Shown in pieces: positions 38,616-47,462 of a DNA stretch of 64,000 nt. This stretch comes from Streptomyces venezuelae. Its GTDB lineage: Bacteria > Actinomycetota > Actinomycetes > Streptomycetales > Streptomycetaceae. Both the position numbers and the translations under genes were made by a program. Each line of letters opens with the position of its first letter. Position 1 is the first letter of the stretch. The stretch is from the NCBI RefSeq assembly GCF_008642275.1, contig NZ_CP029189.1, positions 2,588,001 to 2,652,000 on the forward strand. The letters are read 5' to 3'. The notes beneath the pieces are model-generated. The model made no database searches and was not told the DNA's origin. It saw nothing but the letters and a program-made list of their open reading frames with translations.

Positions 38616-39659
38616 ATGCCGACCTGCCCGAACGGGCACCAGTCCGCGTCCGACGACTGGTGCGAGGTCTGCGGCCACCGCATGGCTGCCTCGGAGGGCC
38701 CGCCTCCGGTGCCGTCCTACGGCTACGGCTTCCCCCCGACCGCCGGTGAACCGACGGCCCAGGCAGAGCTCTGCCCGCAGTGCCGGACCCCGCGCGAGGC
38801 CATGGCCCCGTTCTGCGAGGAATGCCGCTACAACTTCCTCACCCGTACGCCGACTTCGTACGCCCCGCCGGCCCCGGAGCCGGGGTCACAGGCGACGGGT
38901 GCCGGTGCCGGTGGTGGCGGTGTCGGCGGTCCCGGAGGCCGCGGTACGCCTCCGCCGCCCGTGCCCGCTCCCGGGGCCTACTCCCAGGACCACTTCGAGT
39001 ACCAGGGCTCGCGGCCGTCCCGGGTCAACCGTCCGGCCGAGCCGCTGCAGCGCGAGGACGACTGGCTGCTGCCGCCTCCCGTGCACGAGTCGCCACTGGA
39101 GTACCAGCAGGCCCCGCAGCCCCAGTACCAGCAGCAGCCCCCGCCGCAACAGCGGGAGTACCAGCAGGAGTACCAGCAGCAGGGACCGCCGCCGCAGCCC
39201 CAGTACCAGCAGCAGGCGCCGCAGCAGCACCAGCCCTTCCCGCCCCAGGGCGGGGGCGCCTGGAACGCGACGATCGCTCCCGACCGCTCGTACTTCATGG
39301 CGATGATGCAGCGCAGCGGCCCCGAGGCCGCCGGGCTGAACCTGCCCGCCTACTCCCCGGAGCAGCACCTTCCGCTGTCGGGCGGCCAGATCACCATCGG
39401 CCGCCGCCGCGCCTCCACGGGCGAGTCCCCCGACATCGACCTGTCGGTGCCCCCGGAGGACCCGGGCGTCTCCCACCAGCACGCGGTGCTGGTCCAGCAG
39501 CCCGACCTCAGCTGGGCGGTGGTGGACCAGAACTCCACCAACGGCACCACGATCAACGGCGGCGAGGAGCCGATCCAGCCCTACGTCCCGGTCCCCCTCG
39601 CCGACGGCGACCGCGTCCACGTCGGAGCCTGGACGACGATCACGATCCGCCGCGGCTGA
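38616..39659 (+). CDS. FHA-domain protein with zinc ribbons and Gln/Pro-rich linker
   Basis: A 347-residue protein. The N-terminus holds two Cys/His clusters (CPNGHQSASDDWCEVCG and CPQCRTPREAMAPFCEECR). A linker of about 150 residues is made of Gly/Pro and repeated QYQQQ/EYQQ units. The C-terminal FHA domain has TIGRRRAS, VSHQHAVL and QNSTNGT, the phosphothreonine-binding residues. ATG 38616 is chosen for GGGGGAAG upstream; ATG 38583 would add 11 residues without a good site. It should bind phosphorylated kinase or substrate, similar in principle to GarA/OdhI, though larger. Confidence 0.92.
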   Translation: MPTCPNGHQSASDDWCEVCGHRMAASEGPPPVPSYGYGFPPTAGEPTAQAELCPQCRTPREAMAPFCEECRYNFLTRTPTSYAPPAPEPGSQATGAGAGGGGVGGPGGRGTPPPPVPAPGAYSQDHFEYQGSRPSRVNRPAEPLQREDDWLLPPPVHESPLEYQQAPQPQYQQQPPPQQREYQQEYQQQGPPPQPQYQQQAPQQHQPFPPQGGGAWNATIAPDRSYFMAMMQRSGPEAAGLNLPAYSPEQHLPLSGGQITIGRRRASTGESPDIDLSVPPEDPGVSHQHAVLVQQPDLSWAVVDQNSTNGTTINGGEEPIQPYVPVPLADGDRVHVGAWTTITIRRG

Positions 39660-39672
39660 CCCGGCCCTCGGT

Positions 39673-40662
39673 TCACCCCTCCCCCAGGGGCCACACGTAC
39701 GGCCCCTGGGGATCGTCGAGCCACGACCACTGGCCCTCGGTGGTGACCGAGACGCCGAAGCGCTCCCGGGCCGGGCGGCCTTCGCTGCGCCACAGGTCCA
39801 GGGCCTCGCGGGGGTGCAGTACGCCCGCGGTCAGGACGAGCATGAACTGGAACCGCTCGTTCTCCACCAGCTCGTACGGAAGCCCGTGCTCCGAGACGGC
39901 GGGGGCGGGCTGCGGGGCGGCCGTGGCCCCGCGCAGCGGGACGAAGTACGCCGAGGTGTGCAGGAAGTTGCCCTCGGCGAAGCCGGCGTCCCGGACGGTC
40001 AGCGCGATCAGGCCGGTCGACAGCGGCGCCAGGATCCGCGCCCCCGGCCGGCACTGGCCGAGCCAGGCGTCCGGGATGAGCGGCAGCGTGCAGGTCACGA
40101 TGATCCGGTCGAACGGGGCCCGGGCGGGGCAGCCGCGCGCCCCGTCCCCGGTGACCACCACCGGGTGGTGACCGAGCTCGGCCAGGTGCGCCCGCGCGGA
40201 CTCGGTGATCTCCTCGTCCAGGTCCACGGTGGTGACGTGCTCCTCGCCGAGCCGGTGACAGAGGAGGGCCGCGTTGTAGCCGGTGCCCGCGCCGATCTCC
40301 AGGACGTCGTCGCCGTCGCGCACGTCCAGGGCGGCCAGCATCTTCGCCATCAGGGAGGGCTGGCTGCTGGAGGAGACCTGCAGGCCGTCGCGCATCCGTG
40401 TCGCCAGCGGGGTGTCGACGTAGACCCCGCGCAGCCAGCGGGCCCGGCGTTCGGGGTCCGGGTCCTGCGCCCAGAGCCGCTCGTGGCCGGCGCCGCGGCC
40501 GGTCCAGAAGTACGGGACGAACACGTGCCGGGGCACGGCCGCGAAGGCCGCCCGCCAGCGCGGGTCCTCCAGCACCCCGGCGGCGGTCAGCTCCCGGACC
40601 TGGGCGGCGTGCGCCGTTTCCCGCAGGTCCCGTGTCGCGGTGTGCGTGGTGTGTGCGGCCAT
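39673..40662 (-). CDS. Protein-isoaspartate-type methyltransferase
   Basis: A 329-residue SAM-dependent methyltransferase with the PCMT pattern: GLQVSSSSQPSLMAKMLAAL before the SAM site VLEIGAGTGYNAALL, then VTTVDLDEEI, GDGARGCPARAPFDRIIV. The C-terminal 130 residues form an additional domain. The true target could be isoaspartyl residues in proteins or a peptide product; nothing nearby decides. ATG 40662 gives MAAHTTHTATRDL; GGAGG is unusually close to it. The upstream open frame to 41454 runs antisense through the globin gene and is not coding. Confidence 0.82.
   Translation of the reverse strand: MAAHTTHTATRDLRETAHAAQVRELTAAGVLEDPRWRAAFAAVPRHVFVPYFWTGRGAGHERLWAQDPDPERRARWLRGVYVDTPLATRMRDGLQVSSSSQPSLMAKMLAALDVRDGDDVLEIGAGTGYNAALLCHRLGEEHVTTVDLDEEITESARAHLAELGHHPVVVTGDGARGCPARAPFDRIIVTCTLPLIPDAWLGQCRPGARILAPLSTGLIALTVRDAGFAEGNFLHTSAYFVPLRGATAAPQPAPAVSEHGLPYELVENERFQFMLVLTAGVLHPREALDLWRSEGRPARERFGVSVTTEGQWSWLDDPQGPYVWPLGEG
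39682..39711. terminator. Hairpin at the convergent end of the PknG locus
   Basis: CCCCAGGGGCC (39682-39692) is complementary to GGCCCCTGGGG (39701-39711) with an 8-nt loop. It lies 22 bp past the FHA stop but inside the last codons of the opposing methyltransferase gene, so it serves the rightward operon at the cost of overlapping that coding sequence. Confidence 0.65.
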
Positions 40663-40716
40663 GCCTCCACTGTCCTGCGCCGGGCCCCCGCGTGCGAGCG
40701 CGCGGCCCCGGGGGAT

Positions 40717-40728
40717 GGTCCTAGGACC
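40717..40728. promoter_or_regulatory. 12-bp perfect palindrome ahead of globin gene
   Basis: GGTCCTAGGACC is a perfect palindrome, followed after two bases by another GGTCCT (40731-40736). It sits 36 bp before the globin start and 54 bp before the divergent methyltransferase start. A regulator site is plausible; which protein binds is unknown. Confidence 0.4.
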
Positions 40729-40764
40729 TCGGTCCTGGATCCGGGCGTCTGAGACGATGGTCGG

Positions 40765-41169
40765 GTGAATGAGATTCCGCGGGGCACGCTTGACGAGCAG
40801 ACCTTCTACGAGCAGGTGGGCGGCGAGGACACCTTCCGCCGTCTCGTCCGGCGCTTCTACGAGGGCGTCGCCGAGGACCCGCTGCTGCGCCCGATGTACC
40901 CGGAGGAGGACCTGGGCCCCGCCGAGGAGCGGTTCGCGCTGTTCCTGATGCAGTACTGGGGTGGCCCGACCACCTACAGCCAGCACCGCGGCCACCCGCG
41001 CCTGCGGATGCGGCACGCGCCGTTCCAGGTGGACGCGGCCGCCCACGACGCGTGGCTCAGGCACATGCGGGTCGCGCTGGACGAACTGGGCCTGGCGCCG
41101 GAGCACGAGGCGCAGCTGTGGAAGTACCTGACCTACGCCGCCGCCTCGATGATCAACACGGCGGGCTGA
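40765..41169 (+). CDS. glbO: Group II truncated hemoglobin (TrHbO)
   Basis: A 134-residue single-domain globin very close to mycobacterial GlbO. It keeps YPEEDLGPAEERFALFL, QYWGGPTTYS, RGHPRLRMRHAPF with the proximal haem His, and DAWLRHM with the Trp of group II globins. FYEGV carries the B10 Tyr. The family binds O2 and detoxifies peroxide or reactive nitrogen. GTG 40765 is the only sensible start; the ribosome site is weak. It is transcribed rightward alone, with a palindrome just upstream. Confidence 0.93.
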   Translation: MNEIPRGTLDEQTFYEQVGGEDTFRRLVRRFYEGVAEDPLLRPMYPEEDLGPAEERFALFLMQYWGGPTTYSQHRGHPRLRMRHAPFQVDAAAHDAWLRHMRVALDELGLAPEHEAQLWKYLTYAAASMINTAG

Positions 41170-41186
41170 GGGACGTTCCGCGGGAT

Positions 41187-41232
41187 CGGCCCCCTCGCGG
41201 GGCCGGACCCGGTCGGGCCGGTCAGACCGGCC
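41187..41232. terminator. Two adjacent inverted repeats between convergent genes
   Basis: CGGCCCC/GGGGCCG (41187-41193 and 41199-41205, 5-nt loop) is followed by GGCCGGTC-A-GACCGGCC (41216-41232), which covers the stop codon of the leftward gene. Either can end the globin or the leftward transcript. Confidence 0.55.
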
Positions 41233-41938
41233 GGACCTGGAGTGCGCCCAGGCCGCCGGTGACGCCGGGGCGGCGCATGGCGACGGATCCGTACGGGGTG
41301 CGCAGCCGCAGCCAGGTCCCGGCGGCGAGCAGCGCCACGGGGGCGGGGGCGCCGGGCAGGGGCGCGGCGGGCGCGGGCACGGCGGCCCGGACCGGCCGCA
41401 GGAAGCCCAGGGACTGCGCGGCGTGTACGGCGCGCAGCGGGAGCTCGGTGTCACCCAGGGTGCGGGACCAGATCTCGCGGCCGATGCGGTCGCGCTCGGA
41501 CCGGGTCCGGTGCTGCACGGGCAGGGCCTCGTCCCGGGCCCGGAACTCGGCGACGGCGGCGGCCACGGCCGCTCCCATCGCTTCGGGGCCGGGCAGCCCG
41601 GGAACCTGCCGCCAGCCGCCGCGGGGCGGGAGCACGCCCGCCCAGGGCGGTCCGGTGACCGGCCCGGGCACGGTGGCCTCGGCCGAGGCCTCGTCCACGG
41701 ACTCCAGCAGCTCGCCGGCGGACACCGTCAGGTCCAGGGGCATCGTGACGGGTGCGGCGAGCCGCACCGTGCGGATGGCCAGGATGTCGAAGGACGGCGG
41801 CCGTCCGAAGACCGCGAGCGCGCCGCCGCCCGCCTGGAGGCGTACGGCGGCGGCGCGGTCGTAGTGCACCAGCCGGCCCAGGAAGGCGGCGAGGTCCGCC
41901 GCCTCCCCGGAATCGGCGAAGCGCAGCTGGTCGCTCAT
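41222..41938 (-). CDS. Conserved actinobacterial protein of unknown function
   Basis: A 238-residue cytoplasmic protein without a domain I can name. It starts MSDQLRFADSGEAADLAAFL, has DRAAAVRLQAGGGALAVFGR and FDILAIRTVRL, and a helical middle with EIWSRTLGDTELPLRA. The ATG overlaps the stop of the thioesterase gene by ATGA, so it is translated with it and follows ettA in the same leftward operon. This neighbourhood is common in Streptomyces, but it gives no function. Confidence 0.82.
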   Translation of the reverse strand: MSDQLRFADSGEAADLAAFLGRLVHYDRAAAVRLQAGGGALAVFGRPPSFDILAIRTVRLAAPVTMPLDLTVSAGELLESVDEASAEATVPGPVTGPPWAGVLPPRGGWRQVPGLPGPEAMGAAVAAAVAEFRARDEALPVQHRTRSERDRIGREIWSRTLGDTELPLRAVHAAQSLGFLRPVRAAVPAPAAPLPGAPAPVALLAAGTWLRLRTPYGSVAMRRPGVTGGLGALQVRPV

Positions 41939-42384
41939 GCCGCGATGGCCTCGGTACGCGGCTCGTCGAGGTACTCCTCCAGGAAGTGCCTCTCCTCGGC
42001 CGTGATGCGGCGGGGCCGCCCCTCGGCGAGGTTGTAGGGCACGACCACGGTCTCGGCGCGCACGTAGACCGTCTCGGGCGCGTCCTCGGTCGCCTCGTCC
42101 TTGACCTCGTAGCGGATGGTCAGGGACGCGGCGCCTATCCGGGTCACCCAGGACTCGATGAGCACCGGCTCGTGACGGTGCACGAGGGGCAGCTTGTAGT
42201 CGATCTCGTGACGGGCCACGACGGACCCGCCCGTGAAGGACTCACTGCCCTCCCCCGGTGCCAGGCGGAACATGAAGTCGATCCGCGCCTCCTCCAGGTA
42301 ACGGAGGAAGACGACGTTGTTGACGTGCCCGAAGGCATCCATGTCCGCCCAGCGGAGGGGGCACCGGTAGTGGTGTCTGGCCAT
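41935..42384 (-). CDS. Acyl-CoA thioesterase (4HBT hotdog fold)
   Basis: A 149-residue hotdog-fold thioesterase of the YbgC/FcbC type. WADMDAFGHVNNVVFLRYLE contains the catalytic Asp and the HVNN signature, followed by the YKLPLVHRHEPVLIES and RAETVVVPYN strands. It hydrolyses acyl-CoA or acyl carrier thioesters; chain length is unknown. ATG 42384 is 10 bases after the ettA stop with GAGG upstream, and its end overlaps the next gene, indicating an ettA-thioesterase-unknown operon. Confidence 0.9.
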   Translation of the reverse strand: MARHHYRCPLRWADMDAFGHVNNVVFLRYLEEARIDFMFRLAPGEGSESFTGGSVVARHEIDYKLPLVHRHEPVLIESWVTRIGAASLTIRYEVKDEATEDAPETVYVRAETVVVPYNLAEGRPRRITAEERHFLEEYLDEPRTEAIAA

Positions 42385-42394
42385 GACGGCGACC

Positions 42395-44059
<1,665 letters not shown>

Positions 44060-44266
44060 GAGAAACCGTCCGGCAGATCGATGATGGGCAGATACACCCC
44101 ATCTTGCCGTACGTCCATACCCGCGGGCGAATGGGTAGGTCAGGAACCCCGACCTGCGGTGCGACCGGAGGAGGAGCCCAACTCTGCGGTCGCCATCGGT
44201 CGTCACCGGCGGACCGCGGCCCGGGCCCGGGCTGCGGGGTCGCACGGGTCGTGTGAACCTGCCTGT

Positions 44267-45766
44267 GTGGACTTCCGGACGGGTGACGCGGTACCCGGAG
44301 ACGGCGGCCGGCCTGCGCCTGCGGCCGTGCTGATCGCGACGTGCGTCTCGACACTGGTCGTCAACGCGAACACCTCGGCGGTGAGCATCCTGCTTCCGGC
44401 GATCAGCGCGGACACCGGTACGTCGCTGGACACCCTGCAGTGGGCCGTCACCGGGTACTCGCTGGTGGGCGCGGCGGTGATCGTCACCTCGGGGGCTCTC
44501 GGGGACGTGTTCGGACGGCGGCTGGTCTTCCTGGGCGGCCTGGCCCTGTTCATCGTCTCCTGCGTGCTGATCGCGCTGTCCGGCAGTGGCGCGGGAGTGA
44601 TCGCGGGCCGGGCGGTCCAGGGGGCTGCCGGGGCGACGATCCTCGCGTGCGGCATGAGTCTGCTGTCCGTCTCGACCTCGGGGGCGGGCCAGGTACGGGC
44701 GGTGACGCTGTGGGGCGGTGCCTCGGCGGTGGGTGCCGCGGCCGGGCCGCTGGTCGGCGGCGTGCTGGTGGACGACACGGGATGGCAGGGTCTGTTCTGG
44801 ATCGACGCGGCGATCGCCCTGGCCTGTGTGCCCGTCACGCTGAGGGGAGTCGCCGAGTCCCGCGACCCGGAGCGCAGCCGCTCGATCGACTTCGCGGGGA
44901 CCGTGCTGATCGCCGCCGTCCTCGCTCCCGCGCTGCTGGCGCTCAGCGAGGGTGCGCAGTGGGGCTGGACGTCGGCCGAGGTACTGGGGTGCTTCGCGCT
45001 GGCACTGGTGTCGGCTATCGCGTTCGTCGCGGTGGAGCGCAGGGTCGAAGCTCCGCTGGTCGACCTGCGGCTGCTGAAGGACCGCGTCCTGATCGGAGCG
45101 ACGGTCGGCATCCTGCTGAGCGCGGGCGTGATCAACGGTCTGATGTACCTGCTGAGCCTGTACTTCCAGAACCCCGCCACCCTCGCCCTGAGCCCGCTGG
45201 AGGCGGGACTGGCCACGCTGCCCGCGACGGTGGGCCTGATCGCGATCACGCCGCTCGTGCCGCGGGCGGTCCAGTGGGTGGGCATCGGCCCGGTGATCGC
45301 CCTCGGCTTCGCGGCGGCGACGGCCGGTTGCGTGCTGCTGGTGTTCGTCCAGGGCGACTGGCGGTACGCGGCGTTCGTCCTGCCGCTCGTGCTCCTGGCC
45401 GCCGGCCTGGGACTCGTCAACGGTCCGGCGAGTTCGGCGTCCACCTCGTCGGTGTCCGCCGACGACGTCGGAGCGGCGTCCGGCATCTCGAACATGGCGC
45501 GGTACATCGGCGCGGCCGCGTTCACGGCGGCCGTGGCGACGGTCAACGCGACGGTGGGCGCATCGCGGCGCTCGGGCGGGGAGTCGGCGGCGGACGCCCT
45601 GGCTGCGGGCCTGTCCGGCGCGTGCCTGCTGCTCGCGATCGCGTCCGGGGTGGGCATGCTCCTCTCCGTCCTGGCGATCCGCGCCCGCCGCCGCCGGGTC
45701 GGGCCCGGGGCCTACGGGGCCGCTGCCGCCTCGCACGCCCACACCGTCTCCGTCTCGGGCCGGTGA
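44267..45766 (+). CDS. MFS multidrug-efflux transporter (DHA2-like)
   Basis: A 499-residue major-facilitator protein with about 14 hydrophobic helices. LGDVFGRRLVFLGG is the MFS loop 2-3 motif, and GPLVGGVLVDDTGWQGLFWI is the drug-antiporter motif C. It likely exports drugs or other toxic compounds by proton antiport. The start is uncertain: GTG 44267 (VDFRTGDAV) gives a short leader before helix 1, while GTG 44327 begins in helix 1. No ribosome site is clear for either. It is divergent from ettA and convergent with the PAP2 gene, and no regulator is adjacent. Confidence 0.88.
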   Translation: MDFRTGDAVPGDGGRPAPAAVLIATCVSTLVVNANTSAVSILLPAISADTGTSLDTLQWAVTGYSLVGAAVIVTSGALGDVFGRRLVFLGGLALFIVSCVLIALSGSGAGVIAGRAVQGAAGATILACGMSLLSVSTSGAGQVRAVTLWGGASAVGAAAGPLVGGVLVDDTGWQGLFWIDAAIALACVPVTLRGVAESRDPERSRSIDFAGTVLIAAVLAPALLALSEGAQWGWTSAEVLGCFALALVSAIAFVAVERRVEAPLVDLRLLKDRVLIGATVGILLSAGVINGLMYLLSLYFQNPATLALSPLEAGLATLPATVGLIAITPLVPRAVQWVGIGPVIALGFAAATAGCVLLVFVQGDWRYAAFVLPLVLLAAGLGLVNGPASSASTSSVSADDVGAASGISNMARYIGAAAFTAAVATVNATVGASRRSGGESAADALAAGLSGACLLLAIASGVGMLLSVLAIRARRRRVGPGAYGAAAASHAHTVSVSGR

Positions 45767-45800
45767 ACGCCGCGGCCCGCAGCGCCTGCCGGCCACGGCC

Positions 45801-47303
45801 CTAGCGGGTCGTCCCGTCCTGCGCCGGGCGGGGGCGGTAGACGGTCAGGGCGTCGGGGATGTCGTCGAGGACGAGGGCGGACGGGGCCTGGGCGTGCTCG
45901 CCGTCGTACGCGAGCGGGGTGCCGGCGGGGATGTCCCCGATGCGCAGGCTGCGCAGGCGGGTGGCCACGTGGACGGGGGACCGGCTCAGCGGGCCCGTGA
46001 AGGCGGCCGCCAGAAGCCTGGGGCCGGGGCGGCCGCCGCCGTGGACGAGCCGCAGGTCCAGCAGGCCCTCGCCGAGGTTGTCGCGGCGGCGGGGAGTGGG
46101 ACCGGTGCCGTGGTAGGTGCCGTTGCCCGCGAAGAGCAGCCATACGCTGCGGGGCCGTCCGCCGGCCAGCCGCAGCCGTACGGGCCGCTGGGAGCGCAGT
46201 ACCCGCCAGGCCGCCAGCAGCGCGGCCGGGCCGCCGCCGATACGCGGGGCCCAGCGCAGCCGGTGGCCGAGCAGCTCCGGATAGGCGCCGATGCTGAAGT
46301 TGTTCAGGAAGTAGCCGGGCTCCCCGTCGGGCCCCGGGGAGAAACGGCCCACGCCGACGTGGACGGCCTGCCCCCGCGCCACGGCCTCGCAGGTCGCCCC
46401 GGCTCCCGCGAGGCCGAGGTCCATGGCGAAGTGGTTGAGGGTCCCGCCGGGGAACACGGCCAGCGGCACCCCGGCCCGCAGCGCCGCGGTGGCGGCCGCG
46501 TTGATCGTGCCGTCGCCTCCGCAGACCCCGAGCACGGTGGACCGCGCGGCCGCCTTCGCGAGCGCGGCGGGCAGCTCGGAGCCGTCGCACTCGATCACCT
46601 CGGCCTCGGGCAGGCGGGTGCGCAGTACGTCGAGCCCCGCTGCCGCGGCGGTCCCCGACGCGGTGTTGACCACCACGGTGAGCCCGGCCCCGTCGGGCAG
46701 CGCGGGGGCCCCGGCGGCCGTCCGCTCGTCGCCCGGCACGACCCGGGCCTCCTGCGCGTCGCGCGCGAGGCGGCGCACGACGAACCCGGCGGCCACCCCC
46801 AGGGACGCGCCCACCAGCACGTCGGAGGGGTAGTGGACCCCGGTGTAGACCCGGGAGAACGCCACGGACGCGGCGACCGGAGCCAGGACGGCCCCCCAGC
46901 CCGGCGAGGCCAGCGCCACCCCGGTGGCGAAGGCGAAGGCCGACGCGGAGTGCCCGGACGGGAAGGAGGTGGTCTGCGGCTGGACGGCCAGCTGCCGGGT
47001 CAGGGGCACGCCTTCCAGCAGCGGCCGCGGCCTGCGTACGGACCACTTGCCGACCGTGTTGATGGTCGCGGAGGCCAGCGCCAGCGAGGCGACCCCCCGC
47101 ACGGCGGCCTTGCGGGCACCGGCCGACCCGAAGACGGCGATCGCCGCGGCGGCGCCGCCCCACAGCACCCCGTGGTTCGCGGCCCGGCCGAGCCGGGGCA
47201 GGACCCGGTCGGCCCCGGGCCAGTGCCGTCGGGCCACCGCGTCGAACAGTCGGCGGTCCCAGCGGGCGAAGGCGCCGGACCAGGTCAGTTCTTGATCAGC
47301 CAT
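45801..47303 (-). CDS. PAP2 phosphatase / diacylglycerol kinase fusion
   Basis: A 500-residue two-domain lipid enzyme. The N-terminal PAP2 part (about 1-185) is membrane bound with KWSVRRPRP, FPSGHSASAFA and SRVYTGVHYPSD, the three phosphatase motifs. The C-terminal part (about 205-495) is a diacylglycerol-kinase-like domain with VNTASGT, GVCGGDGTINAA and FPGGTLNHFA. The two activities would interconvert phosphatidate-type lipids and lipid alcohols. ATG 47303 has AAGGG upstream. It stands at the end of the leftward ssbB-dyn block, possibly as its own unit. Confidence 0.92.
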   Translation of the reverse strand: MADQELTWSGAFARWDRRLFDAVARRHWPGADRVLPRLGRAANHGVLWGGAAAAIAVFGSAGARKAAVRGVASLALASATINTVGKWSVRRPRPLLEGVPLTRQLAVQPQTTSFPSGHSASAFAFATGVALASPGWGAVLAPVAASVAFSRVYTGVHYPSDVLVGASLGVAAGFVVRRLARDAQEARVVPGDERTAAGAPALPDGAGLTVVVNTASGTAAAAGLDVLRTRLPEAEVIECDGSELPAALAKAAARSTVLGVCGGDGTINAAATAALRAGVPLAVFPGGTLNHFAMDLGLAGAGATCEAVARGQAVHVGVGRFSPGPDGEPGYFLNNFSIGAYPELLGHRLRWAPRIGGGPAALLAAWRVLRSQRPVRLRLAGGRPRSVWLLFAGNGTYHGTGPTPRRRDNLGEGLLDLRLVHGGGRPGPRLLAAAFTGPLSRSPVHVATRLRSLRIGDIPAGTPLAYDGEHAQAPSALVLDDIPDALTVYRPRPAQDGTTR

Positions 47304-47429
47304 CTTCTGCCCTTACCCCGGGCGCCGCATCCGAACCGGTCCGCGCGCCCAGCCGGCCCATCGGACCCATCCGTCCGGGCCGAGTGGCGCGGTCCGGGGC
47401 CTCAGGGGGTGTCCTCAGCGGTGTCCCCA

Positions 47430-47462
47430 GGGGGTCCTCAGGGGGTCCTCAGGGGGTCCTCA
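47430..47462. repeat. Three perfect 11-bp tandem repeats at a stop codon
   Basis: GGGGGTCCTCA is repeated at 47430, 47441 and 47452; looser copies flank it from about 47400. The last copy includes the TGA stop (complement of TCA 47460-47462) of the surface protein gene. Slippage here would change only the 3' untranslated part or the last codons. Confidence 0.85.

Noticed and set aside
39673..41454. 593-residue methyltransferase frame
   Set aside because: The part beyond 40662 runs antisense through the globin gene and has no recognisable sequence; the enzyme starts at 40662.
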